NCBI GenBank assembly: GCA_044226655.1
Contig: JBGAGO010000006.1
Location: 62,001 to 126,000 of the forward strand
Source of the DNA: JBEVOS01 sp044226655
GTDB lineage: Bacteria; Pseudomonadota; Alphaproteobacteria; Caulobacterales; Aquidulcibacteraceae
Length of the DNA: 64,000 bases
Reading direction: 5' to 3'
Both the position numbers and the translations under genes were made by a program. Below are positions 25,656-34,760 of the stretch, piece by piece. The stretch's first letter is position 1. Each line of letters opens with the position of its first letter. The notes below the pieces were generated by a model. The model had not been told where the DNA came from, searched no databases, and was given only the letters and a program-made list of their open reading frames with translations.

Positions 25656-27668
25656 TCAGCGATCCGGTCCGAGTCCCGTCATCAGCCCTTTCGAGAGCGA
25701 CTTCTCGACTTCGCGTCCATGGTTGAAATCGAAATCGCGCCCGTTGACGCGGCCTGAGAGGAATTGATTGAGCGCCCGGTCCATCTCCGCGCGCCACGGC
25801 GCCAGCGTCGCCGTTCGTTCCTGCAGGATGAGCGCATAGGTCTTGTCGGCGGTATGAATCCGGCTGGCGAAGATGCCTTCGACGCGGTCGCTGTCGCGGG
25901 CGATGTGCGGGACGCGGCCAGTGTCGCGCTCGATCTTCTGCAGGAGGTCACCGCGCTCCATGCGTTTGAGCTGCTTCTGCCAATCGGTCGTGGTGTGGAA
26001 GCCGTCCGGCGCATCGACCCCGAGCCCCAGTGACTTGAGCGTCTCTTCGCGCTTGAGCCACGCGACGCGGGCCTCTTCGCCGAAGCCTTCATAGCGCAGC
26101 TGGCTTCGATCCTCGCCGCCGCTCGCCATGCGGTCGAGCCAGGTCGGGCCGCGATACACCGCCTGCTTCTCCAGCGAATGCGGATCGAGCACATGGACCT
26201 TGGCGCTCTCGCGCCCGCCGCGCCCCTCGATGCGGCGCACGCGCTCGGCATAGTCGGCGGGCAGATGAAAATCACCACCCGGCGTTCGCTCAACCACGCC
26301 CTCACGCCGCAGCGCTTCGAGGCGTCGCACATGCATTCGGATGTAATTGTCGCGATCGGAGGGGATGAGCGCCTTGTGTCGTTCGGCAGAATAGATTTGC
26401 TCCTCGCCGGCGATATCCAAAATCGTGCGATCCGCCGGCTTCAAATCCGGCGTGGCGCGCTGCAGGCTCACGACGGCGCCGCGCTCGACGCCATTCAAGG
26501 CACGCAACTCTTCCTCGCGCGCGACGCGCGCCGTCCAGAATTTGCCGTCGATGCTCTCGACGCCGACCACGTACGGGCCGCGCGCATCGTCGCCCAGGCG
26601 CTCGAACCCGACCAGGCGGCCGGTGACGCGCTGGCTCGAATGGGCTTGCTCCAGCTCGCGTGTGCGATGCGGCTCGGGCCCGCGATCATCGCGCGCCAGC
26701 AGACGCGCGGCGGCGCGCTCGCGATCACGACTGTCGGCCAGACGAATGAGCCGATCCTCAAGCTCGGGATCGAGCCGCCACAAGTCCGGCGCCTTGCGTT
26801 CGGCCAATCCCAAATTCTCCAGCCGGTTGAGCCGCTGCACCAACGGCCCGCGCAAGCGTGCCTCGTCTGGAAGATCCGCGATCCGCACCTCACGCGAACG
26901 GGCGCGCTCCAACAGCGCCTCGTCCAGATGCGTGAACCGCTCCAATTGCGCGGCCCTCTCCGCGCGCCGATCGAGCTGATCCGCGAGGCTGTGCTCAACG
27001 CGTAGGCCGAGCTCGCGGGTGGCGATCTCCTCCGCGCGATGGCGGAACGAATGGGAAATGTACTCGCGCGGGATGACCAGGTCGTGCCCATCGTCCCGGA
27101 CGCCCCGCATCAGCAGGTGGACGTGTGGCCGCCCGGTGTCGTGGTGTTCGGCCGCGATCCAGTCGATCCGCGTGCCGAGGTCGGCCTCGACCCGCTCCAT
27201 CAGGTCGCGGGTATAGGTCTTCATGCTCTCAAGCTCGCCGCCATATTCGGGGGAGAGGATGACGCGGAAATGATGCCGGTCGCCCTCGCAGCGCTCGACG
27301 AAGCCCGAGCCATCGGCGCGGTCCAGCTCGCGATCGAACACCGCCACGCGGTCGCCATCGCGGCCGGCGCCGTCGCGCTCGACATAGAGCGCATGGCGCA
27401 TCAGCCCGCCCGCACTGCCGCCCTTTGCGGCGGCCGTCGCATGCACCACGACGCGCGCCTTGACGATCACGCGCTGGCTTCCCGCTGGCCGCTCAACCGC
27501 CAGCTTCACGGCTCCGGCGCCGGTCGTACGGTTGAACCAGGCCGCGCGCGCACGCTTGTTTGAGCCGCTGACGGAAACATCGGGAAACGACGTGCGCCCG
27601 CGTTGTGTGCGCGCACGCCGTCTGCCGAAATCGCCTTCGAGCTTGTCTTCGTTTGATGTGTTCGTCAT
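25656..27668 (-). CDS. Relaxase / mobilization nuclease (VirD2-like, DUF3363 type)
   Basis: DNA-nicking enzyme of about 670 aa that would start conjugative transfer. HHDTGRPHVHLLMRG (residues 175-189) carries the metal-binding His-x-His motif; Tyr95 in LMRHALYVERDG is the best candidate nucleophile; ILSPEYGGEL precedes the motif as in this family. The long C-terminal half (MDRMASGGEDRSQLRYEG region) matches the DUF3363-type relaxases of proteobacterial islands. ATG at 27668 is chosen over the open upstream frame because of the MTNTSNEDKL start and the purine-rich AAAGAG upstream. No coupling protein or mating-pair genes are nearby, so transfer would need a helper. Confidence 0.88.
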   Translation of the reverse strand: MTNTSNEDKLEGDFGRRRARTQRGRTSFPDVSVSGSNKRARAAWFNRTTGAGAVKLAVERPAGSQRVIVKARVVVHATAAAKGGSAGGLMRHALYVERDGAGRDGDRVAVFDRELDRADGSGFVERCEGDRHHFRVILSPEYGGELESMKTYTRDLMERVEADLGTRIDWIAAEHHDTGRPHVHLLMRGVRDDGHDLVIPREYISHSFRHRAEEIATRELGLRVEHSLADQLDRRAERAAQLERFTHLDEALLERARSREVRIADLPDEARLRGPLVQRLNRLENLGLAERKAPDLWRLDPELEDRLIRLADSRDRERAAARLLARDDRGPEPHRTRELEQAHSSQRVTGRLVGFERLGDDARGPYVVGVESIDGKFWTARVAREEELRALNGVERGAVVSLQRATPDLKPADRTILDIAGEEQIYSAERHKALIPSDRDNYIRMHVRRLEALRREGVVERTPGGDFHLPADYAERVRRIEGRGGRESAKVHVLDPHSLEKQAVYRGPTWLDRMASGGEDRSQLRYEGFGEEARVAWLKREETLKSLGLGVDAPDGFHTTTDWQKQLKRMERGDLLQKIERDTGRVPHIARDSDRVEGIFASRIHTADKTYALILQERTATLAPWRAEMDRALNQFLSGRVNGRDFDFNHGREVEKSLSKGLMTGLGPDR

Positions 27669-27901
27669 CGCCGGCGCTCTTTCTGTCGCGTCAGCGGCTC
27701 GTTTTTCTACGCACCCTGCAAGTGAGGTGTGGTCGCAAAGCACGACCCGCCACGACCTGCGAAAAAAGATGTGCAGACAAGCCGCTGTGCCTTTCAGCAC
27801 TGCGGCGCATTTTATCTTGCCTACAACCCTTCGTCTTTTTGCGCGTTATTCCTGCTCATTCCGCATCGATTCACGCTTTGCCCCACATCAACACGAGCGC
27901 G

Positions 27902-29368
27902 CTAAATCTCGCGCTCTCGCAATGCAAGCTTTCTCTTTCCTGCTTCGATCAGTCCGCGCGCACTTAGACGTTTGATCGCGGCGCTGAGTGTGCTTGGCGG
28001 GACGCCGATGGCGTCAGCGATGGCCTTCTGGGTGCCGATCACTACGCCGCGATTCCTGCGCAAGTGTTCAAGCAGGAGAGCATCCGATCGTGCTGGCGGC
28101 GCTTTGCGTGGGGCGTGCTGCGTCACCCGCTTGCGCACCATGGCGAGCCCGCGCGTCAGCTCCAGGGTCTCCCGGATACCGGTTTCCCAGGCCTCGCGCA
28201 CGCGCTCGCCAACGTCGAACGCGCTCCCCTTGAAGTACTTCGCCATCATGGGCGCCGTGTCGGCGAGCGCATCCGCCACAGCCTCAATCGCCGCCTCGAT
28301 GCGCGGGAGGGACAAGCCAGCCCGCAACTGGCCGAGGCGCGTGAGCTTCGCCCGGTCAGGCCACCTTTTCGTCCCTTCGAGGGTGAGCGCCATAAGGTCG
28401 GGCGGAATGTAGGCGGTGGTGTTAACGATGTCATAGACGGGGGCGAGCCGCGCCGCGCCGTTCACGTCATCATAGACGATGCCGAAATTCTTGAGATGGG
28501 CGTCGCCGTTGCGGATGGCGCAATTCAAGACGAACAGCTTGAAAAGCTGCTCGGTCGCCGCCGGCAGTTCGAGGGGGTCAACATAGTCGCGCAGGCGCTT
28601 GAACACCCGCGTCTCGTAGCTGCCGTCGTACTTCTCGCGCGTGCCAAGGGCATTGAGAACGCAAAAATCCTCGAACCCCAGATACCCGCCGTCCACGAGG
28701 TCAAACCGCTCAATGACCAGTGCCCCGCCATCGTCGGAAAGGTCGAACGGCGGCACGGGCAAGCCCAGCTTCTTGGCCACGGTCAGACAGTAGAATTCGT
28801 TTGCCGCGAGTTCAGGGTACTCTTCCGGGTCCCACAGTTTCACGATGTGCGTCGCACTTTGGATCGTTGGCGATCGCCGCGCTTTGGGGTCTGACGGTTT
28901 GCTGTCAGCGGCCCGGATCATCACTTTCGGCTGCACGCCGGAAAGCCCAGAGTGCGGCGCGAAGCGGTTCAAGAGATATTCAAACAAGTCGCCGTCGCGC
29001 CGCGCCCGCAGGATTTGATCGATCGGCTGCTGCGGCACGCTCTCTTCGAGCGGCTGGCCCATGCCGGTATAGCGGATGCGGCCGATCTGGCTCCCGCCGA
29101 CGATTTCAAGGAGATCGAGATGGTCAAATGAACCAGTCGCCTTCGCGAACATGCGCTGCAGGCGCTCGCGCAGCGCCCCTTCCGGGAGGTTCATTTCAAA
29201 GATCGGGAGCAAGCCCGCGTCGCTGTCCCAGGACTCCACGCGAACGGGCATCGTCACCGACACGGCCCGCACGGCTGCGGCGCCAGGCTGATAGGCGAAC
29301 GTCGAGCCGCGCGGCTGGCGCCGATCAAGCACGCCGGCGCGATCCCTGTCGGTCCAGACCTGGATCAT
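27902..29368 (-). CDS. hipA: HipA-family serine/threonine kinase toxin with C-terminal winged helix
   Basis: Kinase of 488 aa of the HipBA toxin-antitoxin type. In E. coli HipA phosphorylates glutamyl-tRNA synthetase and causes dormancy. Visible parts: N-terminal subdomain (GALRERLQRMF), the Gly-rich loop SGLSGVQPKVMI (140-151), ATP-contact Lys177, catalytic loop NGDAHLKNFGI (287-297, Asp289), and metal-binding DIVNT (Asp313). After the usual end there is about 75 aa with a helix-turn-helix (KAIADAIGVPPSTLSAAIKR), which standard HipA lacks. It overlaps hipB by four bases (29365-29368), antitoxin first. Confidence 0.93.
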   Translation of the reverse strand: MIQVWTDRDRAGVLDRRQPRGSTFAYQPGAAAVRAVSVTMPVRVESWDSDAGLLPIFEMNLPEGALRERLQRMFAKATGSFDHLDLLEIVGGSQIGRIRYTGMGQPLEESVPQQPIDQILRARRDGDLFEYLLNRFAPHSGLSGVQPKVMIRAADSKPSDPKARRSPTIQSATHIVKLWDPEEYPELAANEFYCLTVAKKLGLPVPPFDLSDDGGALVIERFDLVDGGYLGFEDFCVLNALGTREKYDGSYETRVFKRLRDYVDPLELPAATEQLFKLFVLNCAIRNGDAHLKNFGIVYDDVNGAARLAPVYDIVNTTAYIPPDLMALTLEGTKRWPDRAKLTRLGQLRAGLSLPRIEAAIEAVADALADTAPMMAKYFKGSAFDVGERVREAWETGIRETLELTRGLAMVRKRVTQHAPRKAPPARSDALLLEHLRRNRGVVIGTQKAIADAIGVPPSTLSAAIKRLSARGLIEAGKRKLALREREI

Positions 29369-29619
29369 TTGTCGGTCTCGGCGCGCAAGTCGTCCAAGGT
29401 CGGCCGCTGCCGGTTGAGCGTGGTCACGCGCAGATCAAGCCCAAGCGCGTGCAGGATTTTCGTGAGCGTCCTGAAGCCGATCTCTGGCAGGCGGTCGTTT
29501 TCCAACGGCGCGATCCGATTGCGCGCGACATTAGCCAGCTCTGCCAGCTCCTGCTGGGACAGGCCCAACTCCTTACGCCGCTTGCGGACGGCCTCGCCGA
29601 TGGTGGATAGGTCAATCAT
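29365..29619 (-). CDS. hipB: HipB-like Xre-family antitoxin/repressor
   Basis: Antitoxin of 84 aa. The helix-turn-helix is LSQQELAELANVARNRIAPLE, within the standard Xre fold, followed by a short C-terminal tail. It would bind HipA and repress the operon. Start at 29619 lies three bases from a palindromic CCCCTTATAGGGG site. Confidence 0.92.
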   Translation of the reverse strand: MIDLSTIGEAVRKRRKELGLSQQELAELANVARNRIAPLENDRLPEIGFRTLTKILHALGLDLRVTTLNRQRPTLDDLRAETDK

Positions 29620-29622
29620 CAG

Positions 29623-29749
29623 CCCCTTATAGGGGGCATTTGTTAGGATTGGAATACGATTGACCCCTTTAGGGTGCGAGAGGCACTAAATTCGGCTCTC
29701 TAAGCGGATCGAATTATGCCATTATGCAATAAATGCACCCTATAGAGGT
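29623..29749. promoter_or_regulatory. Three candidate HipB operators upstream of hipBA
   Basis: CCCCTTATAGGGG (29623-29635), ACCCCTTTAGGGT (29663-29675) and ACCCTATAGAGGT (29737-29749) share the palindromic plan ACCC-(C/T)-TWTA-GGG. The first abuts the hipB start. The 167-bp AT-richer gap has no other gene. This differs from the E. coli TATCC-N8-GGATA operator, so it is a proposal from sequence symmetry. Confidence 0.55.
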
Positions 29750-29786
29750 CAGTTGAAATGGTGAAACAGACTTAGAGGTAATTGCC

Positions 29787-30731
29787 CTATGGCTCGTTGT
29801 TGTCTTCTTCGTAGTCGGGGTACTGGTCCTCCGGAGTATAGTAGGACGCTGCATCGTACGTTGTCGTCTTCTTGTAAGCGTCTCCCAAGCCGCAAGCGCT
29901 TAACTGAGACAAGCCTGCGATCTTGAGGCCGCACGCCACACACTCGAATTTGCTCGGCAAATATTGCTGAACTTCCGTGATATCATCGTCGTCAATAGAC
30001 TTCTTAGGCGCGCCAATTGCTTCGCCGAATAGCAAAGCGCTTGATGAACAAGCCGGACACTGGACCCGATGTCCGACATGTTTTGCTGCCCAACTCGTCG
30101 CCTGTAGCGCGGCTGCGCTCCGGTCAGCGTCTGTCTTCCCCTCCCAAACCTTTTTGTAAGCGCTGATGTCGCCCTGGACGGCTTTCGCCGCCGCATCGAC
30201 CGCCGCCGTCATCAACTTCTGAGCTACGTCGGCTTCTTCTTCGCCAACCAGCTCCGCCAATTCCCTGTCCAAGGACTGCACGAGCACTGCGGCGGCGCGA
30301 TAGAACGAGGGCCTCCAAGAAGAACTCTTCACGCCTTCAAATGGCACATCACCTGAATGGAGCTCCGCATTGCGGTTGCCAATGTGGGCGATGCAAAAGC
30401 GCTCGAGCTCGGTGTTGAACTCCGGCAAAATGTCCCGCAAGCGCACAAGCACGTCGGTTACCGAAATCGACTTCGGTACGAACTTGGGCACGGTCGGTTC
30501 GTGCCCAAGCGCGTGATACAGATTGTGCCAACTGGCAGAGTCCGCGAGCAGGATTGGGCTGACCTTGGCAAGAGCTGAACGCGCCAGCAGTTCGAGCGCA
30601 AGACTCGACCAGAACGCAGCCCGCCAATCAGCATGCTCAAACTTGAGCATTTCCTCGGAATACCGTTGGGCCTTGGCGAAGAGAGCAGCGCTGTCCCATG
30701 CAGTTGGCGTCGGCATCGGTTTCTTCGTCAT
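29787..30731 (-). CDS. HEPN-like protein with C-terminal zinc ribbon
   Basis: Protein of 314 aa, function unknown. The first about 130 residues are helical and contain IGNRNAELHSG, where Arg120-x4-His125 matches the R-x4-6-H motif of HEPN RNases; an earlier helix (SLALELLARSAL) has the usual acidic residue. The C-terminal half has CPACSSS and CVACGLK (Cys225, 228, 264, 267), a split zinc ribbon, then an acidic tail (YPDYEEDNNEP). The start at 30731 shares one base with the stop of the TauD-like gene (TGATG), so the two are translationally coupled and very likely work together. HEPN identity rests on one motif and helix content, so treat it as probable. A toxin or phage-defence RNase is the leading idea. 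Confidence 0.65.
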   Translation of the reverse strand: MTKKPMPTPTAWDSAALFAKAQRYSEEMLKFEHADWRAAFWSSLALELLARSALAKVSPILLADSASWHNLYHALGHEPTVPKFVPKSISVTDVLVRLRDILPEFNTELERFCIAHIGNRNAELHSGDVPFEGVKSSSWRPSFYRAAAVLVQSLDRELAELVGEEEADVAQKLMTAAVDAAAKAVQGDISAYKKVWEGKTDADRSAAALQATSWAAKHVGHRVQCPACSSSALLFGEAIGAPKKSIDDDDITEVQQYLPSKFECVACGLKIAGLSQLSACGLGDAYKKTTTYDAASYYTPEDQYPDYEEDNNEP

Positions 30732-31408
30732 CAGTGCAATCCGGATAAGTATACGCGCTCGATCAGACGGGCGCGCGCAGCGTGCGGAATTGCGCCGCGA
30801 CCGTGCAACATTCGCCAATTGTCCACGATCAGGGTATCACCGGGCGTTTGAAGTGTAACCAATTGGCGAGGTGCCTTCGCCAACGCGGCGGTCAATTTCG
30901 CCGCCGCCGATGCACCCGCCTCTGATGCCGGGCGGATGAAAGTCCGGTCCCAGCGCAACAACCATTCGCCGTTGTCTGCACGTTGGCGCAATGCGAGCAG
31001 CCGGATTTTTCCCTCGATCGGTCGCCGCGAGACCATCAGGCCTCGCGCTAGAGAAACGGCGCTAACGCGCGAAATGAGAAGCGCACTGTCCACCAGGAAC
31101 GTCGGCACCGCTTCGGCACCGACGACGCAGCGCAGCAGGAAGTATCGCGGAGGCGAAGGCAAATGGGCCAAATCGGTATGCAGCGGGAAGTCGTTCATTC
31201 CGTACTGGCCGCTATACGTGTTGGGTGTCGCCTCTGTTATCGTTCGTGGCCGAAGCGTTTGAACGGCGGCGTGGCGGCCCGGCGAAACAATTTCGCCGAG
31301 GCGTCTTGCGATAGCCTCGGTAGTCTCGGCGGGTTCGAAGGCAGATAGGTATGCGAACCCTTGTGCGCGCACGCGACCAGCGACATACTTGGTAAGCTCC
31401 AGGGTCAT
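30731..31408 (-). CDS. TauD/TfdA-like Fe(II)/2-oxoglutarate oxygenase
   Basis: Compact non-heme iron oxygenase of 225 aa. The metal triad is visible as His77-x-Asp79 in FPLHTDLAHL and the distal His202 in RMLHGRG. ARLIERVY carries the basic residue for 2-oxoglutarate. It is shorter than TauD (about 280 aa). Coupled to the HEPN-like gene and within a mobile element, so a role in small-molecule catabolism is less likely than modification of a nucleic acid or protein partner (inference). The substrate cannot be read from sequence. Confidence 0.8.
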   Translation of the reverse strand: MTLELTKYVAGRVRAQGFAYLSAFEPAETTEAIARRLGEIVSPGRHAAVQTLRPRTITEATPNTYSGQYGMNDFPLHTDLAHLPSPPRYFLLRCVVGAEAVPTFLVDSALLISRVSAVSLARGLMVSRRPIEGKIRLLALRQRADNGEWLLRWDRTFIRPASEAGASAAAKLTAALAKAPRQLVTLQTPGDTLIVDNWRMLHGRGAIPHAARARLIERVYLSGLH

Positions 31409-31472
31409 TCCGGCATACTACCTCAACGGCTGCGACCGTTGCCGGCGCGCTACGAGTACTTGTCTTGGCTGA

Positions 31473-32780
31473 TCACGATCTCCGTCGGCCATAAGCCGCA
31501 GGTTTGCTCGCGCGAGCGCCCGAGCCTCGATCATTTTGCCTGCGGAGCTCTCCGGGGGCAATTTGTGGGGTGTTGGTCACGCGACGACCGAGTGCTTCCT
31601 CGCGCAACCCATCTAAATAGTCCGCCCACCACTGCATCAGCTTCACGCGCTCGTCCCAATGCGCGCCGCGTGCGTAGGCGCGGCGGATGGCGTTGGCGTC
31701 CTGGTGGCCGAGCGCGCGCTCGATGGTCTCCGATGAGAAGTCCGACCGTTCGTGCAGCAGCGACGAGGCGAGCGCCCGGAAACCGTGCGCGCTCATCTCT
31801 TCCTTGCCGAAGCCGATCGTCCGCAGCGCAACGCAGATTGTGTTCTCGCTGATCGGCCGATCCATGGCGCGTTGGCCGGGAAAGCAGAGTTGGCTTTCCA
31901 GGCCTGTCAGTTTGTGCAGATCGCGGAAGGTCGCCAGGGCCTGGCGCGAGAGCGGGATTTTGTGCTCGCGGCGCATCTTGGTGCGCTCGGCGGGTATGAT
32001 CCAAACCTTGTCGTCGAAATCGATCTCATCCCAACGCGCCAGGCGGCACTCGCCGGGGCGCGGAAAGCAATACGCCATGATCTGCATGGCGGCGCGGACG
32101 ACGTGGCGGTCATAGGTCTGCACCGCCACCATCAGGCGCCCGGCGCCGTCCTTGTCGGTGATCGCCGCCCGGTGGGTGACTTTCGGCGTGGCTATGGCGC
32201 CGCGCAACGCCGGCGTCGGGTCACTCTGGGCGCGGTTCGTGGCGACCGCGAGGCGCATCACTTGGCCAATCGAGGCGCGCAACCGTCGCGCCGACTCTAA
32301 GTGCCCCTGGCCTTCAACAACTTTCAGCACTGCCAATATTTCGGCTGGCGTGATGGCGGACACCGGCCGTTTGCATAAGTCCGCCGCCAGTTCTTTCAGA
32401 AGCCAGCGCCGCTTCGAGATGGTGACATCGGCACGCTTTTCGAGCTCCAGCTTGGCGAGCAATTCTTCGGCCACATGCCCGAAGGTGACAGCGCGGGCGA
32501 GCTGCGCCGTCACGCGTGCGACCTTCAGCTCCTCCATCGGATTCCGACCTTCGCGGATATCCTTCCGCGCGGCGTCTCGCCGATCCCGCGCCTCTGCGAG
32601 AGAAACCTCGGGGTAAACACCAAACGCAAGTGTGAGGCGTTTGCCGTCGAAGCGATAATCCATGCGCCACAAGCGCGAGCCGTTGGTTGCGCAGAGAAGA
32701 TAGAGCCCATGGCCGTCTGCGAGCTTGTAAGGGCGCTCTTTCGCCCGAGCATTTCGGCATTTCGCGTCGGACAGCTTCAT
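31473..32780 (-). CDS. P4-type tyrosine integrase
   Basis: Site-specific recombinase of 435 aa that integrates the element into the tRNA gene. It has the N-terminal DUF4102 arm-binding domain (MKLSDAKCRNAR, DGHGLYLL, LTLAFGVYPEVSLAEAR), a SAM-like core, and the catalytic domain: Arg in FPRPGECRLARWDEID, HGFRALASSLLHE, LGHQDANAIRRAYAR with the Tyr nucleophile. The last 35 residues are basic and low-complexity. It starts 197 bp from the tRNA-Leu 3' end, the classic arrangement for tRNA-integrating islands. Confidence 0.96.
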   Translation of the reverse strand: MKLSDAKCRNARAKERPYKLADGHGLYLLCATNGSRLWRMDYRFDGKRLTLAFGVYPEVSLAEARDRRDAARKDIREGRNPMEELKVARVTAQLARAVTFGHVAEELLAKLELEKRADVTISKRRWLLKELAADLCKRPVSAITPAEILAVLKVVEGQGHLESARRLRASIGQVMRLAVATNRAQSDPTPALRGAIATPKVTHRAAITDKDGAGRLMVAVQTYDRHVVRAAMQIMAYCFPRPGECRLARWDEIDFDDKVWIIPAERTKMRREHKIPLSRQALATFRDLHKLTGLESQLCFPGQRAMDRPISENTICVALRTIGFGKEEMSAHGFRALASSLLHERSDFSSETIERALGHQDANAIRRAYARGAHWDERVKLMQWWADYLDGLREEALGRRVTNTPQIAPGELRRQNDRGSGARASKPAAYGRRRS

Positions 32781-32977
32781 GACGGTATCGCCTTCGAGAC
32801 CTTCTCGATTGATACCGGCACAATACCGTCAAGTCACTCCGAAGGCGAATATCTGCCCTCGCACGGCGAGCTTCCCGCCAGCGGAGAAAACCGCCTGAAA
32901 ACTCGCTAATTTTAAGGGTTTTCGAGGAATTCCGAGGAATGATCCGGAAGCTGGCGAGACCCGGAAAAAAGAACAAA

Positions 32978-33062
<85 letters not shown>

Positions 33063-33144
33063 TCGAAAGGGGCGCGGGGCCCGTTCCGGTCTTCCGGCCG
33101 CGCGGCCGGAAGGGGGAGGGATTTAGAGAACGGCGTGGCCGGGG

Positions 33145-33948
33145 TCAATGCGGGCCGCGCCCGCCGGCCTCCCGCACCTGGCGCGGCGCGTAGATCGCCC
33201 AATGGCGCCCGCTCATGGCCAGGCGCTCGCGTACAGAGATGGTGAAATCCAGCGCCACGGTGAGGTGGCCTTTAGCTTCGTAATTATCGGCCACGACCGC
33301 GCGGGTTTCGAACGGGTCGCCGTCTTCGACGAGGCAATGCAGGCGCACATCGCTCTCGATGTGGATCCACGGCCCGAGCACGACATTGAGCGCCAGAATG
33401 TAATTGGCGCGGCGCAGCAGATAGGCCGGGTTGGCGATGCGGCCGTGATCGAACAGCGCGGGGTCCTCGCGCATCGCGAGGAGATGGGCATGGCCGACCT
33501 CGGTCATGTAGAGTTCCTGCAAGCTGCCCAGCACGGCGCCGACCGGCAGGCTCTCCGGCGCGGCCGGCGGGCGGGCGGCGCGCGGCGGCAGGGGCGCGGC
33601 GCCGAGGCGCGCGGGGGCACGGCCGTCGTGGCGTTGAACGGCTTCGCCTGTCGCGCACATCAGGCCGCGCGCTTCGATCGTGAGCGCCATGGGCGCGGCG
33701 CCCTCGGCGCGCACGCTTGCTTCATCGCCGTCATAGACGGGCTTCAGGAATTTGGCTCGCATCGCGCCTTCGTGCAGCCAGTCGCGGCCCCAGGCGGCGG
33801 CAGGCGCGTGCGCGAGATAGGCGAACACGTCCACGCCCGGCACCAGCCCGCCTGTGAAGCCGAAGCGCGCGGCGGTGGCGTCGTCGTGGATCTTGTTGTC
33901 GCTGGCGGTCGCCGTGTTGAAAGCGATCAGGGTGCGGATATCGGCCAT
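33145..33948 (-). CDS. MaoC-like double-hotdog dehydratase-family protein
   Basis: Protein of 267 aa with two hotdog-like halves. The N-terminal half has the hydratase-type segment NKIHDDATAARFGFTGGLVPG, with Asp and His in place. The second half around HIESDVRLHCLVEDGD repeats the fold. A role as an enoyl-CoA hydratase or related acyl-thioester enzyme is likely. ATG at 33948 (MADIRTLIAF) is preferred to 33975. It is followed by the Anbu cluster on the same strand but with a different function. Confidence 0.72.
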   Translation of the reverse strand: MADIRTLIAFNTATASDNKIHDDATAARFGFTGGLVPGVDVFAYLAHAPAAAWGRDWLHEGAMRAKFLKPVYDGDEASVRAEGAAPMALTIEARGLMCATGEAVQRHDGRAPARLGAAPLPPRAARPPAAPESLPVGAVLGSLQELYMTEVGHAHLLAMREDPALFDHGRIANPAYLLRRANYILALNVVLGPWIHIESDVRLHCLVEDGDPFETRAVVADNYEAKGHLTVALDFTISVRERLAMSGRHWAIYAPRQVREAGGRGPH

Positions 33949-33992
33949 GGCCCAGCATGCGCGCAGGCCCAGCACGCAGGCAAGGAAAAGCG

Positions 33993-34736
33993 CTAACCGC
34001 CCAGCCAGGGCGGGGGCGGCAGGTGCAGATAGGCTTGGCGCAACGCCTGGGACCAGCCGTCGGAGATGGTGCGGAAATAGGGATCGTCGCTGGTGACGCG
34101 GTGCTGCACGGCGATGCGCTGGGTGTCGCGGCGATAGACTAAGAGGTCCGCCGGCAGCCCGACGGAGAAATTCGAGCGCAAGGTCGAATCCATCGAGATC
34201 AGCGCGAGCTTTACGCCATCTTCCAGCGGCGTCTCATGGCGCGCGACGCGGTCGAGGATCGGTTTGCCGTATTTGGTTTCGCCGATCTGCAGATAGGGCG
34301 TGTCGGGCTGGGCCTCGATGAAATTGCCGGCCGAATAGACGTGGAACATGCGCATGCGCCGGCCTTCGATCTGGCCCGCGACGAGGATCGAGGCGTCGAA
34401 CGAATAGGATTGCGCGGCCAGCGCGTCGCCATCGTGCTTGTAGACGTTGCGCACCGCCTCGCCGACGATGCGGGCGGCGTCGAACATCGAAGGCACGGTG
34501 TAGAGCGTCTCGAATTTCTCGCTCTCGATATCGATGCCGGCGCCTTCCGTCACGCGCGTGACGACGGCCTGCGTGATCGCGAGATTGCCCGCCGTCATCA
34601 GCACGATCACGCGATCGGCCGGCGCCACGATGTGCATCTTCTGATAGGAGGCGATGTTGTCGGGCCCCGCGTTCGTGCGCGTGTCCGAGAGCAGAACCAA
34701 CCCATCCTTCAGGTAAAGGCCAACGCAATACGTCAT
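33993..34736 (-). CDS. Anbu proteasome-related protease
   Basis: Ntn-hydrolase of 247 aa of the bacterial proteasome homologue (Anbu/BPH) family, related to HslV and the 20S proteasome. The N-terminus is MTYCVGLYLKDGLVLLSDTR: after Met removal Thr1 would be the nucleophile, followed by the Asp in SDTR. GSD-like strands and LEDGVKLALISMDSTLRSNF are typical. It forms a cluster with an alpha-E protein and a circularly permuted ATP-grasp, as known for Anbu loci. The usual transglutaminase-like gene is not here. Confidence 0.92.
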   Translation of the reverse strand: MTYCVGLYLKDGLVLLSDTRTNAGPDNIASYQKMHIVAPADRVIVLMTAGNLAITQAVVTRVTEGAGIDIESEKFETLYTVPSMFDAARIVGEAVRNVYKHDGDALAAQSYSFDASILVAGQIEGRRMRMFHVYSAGNFIEAQPDTPYLQIGETKYGKPILDRVARHETPLEDGVKLALISMDSTLRSNFSVGLPADLLVYRRDTQRIAVQHRVTSDDPYFRTISDGWSQALRQAYLHLPPPPWLGG

Positions 34737-34760
34737 GCGGCGCTGTTCATCCCATCCCGC

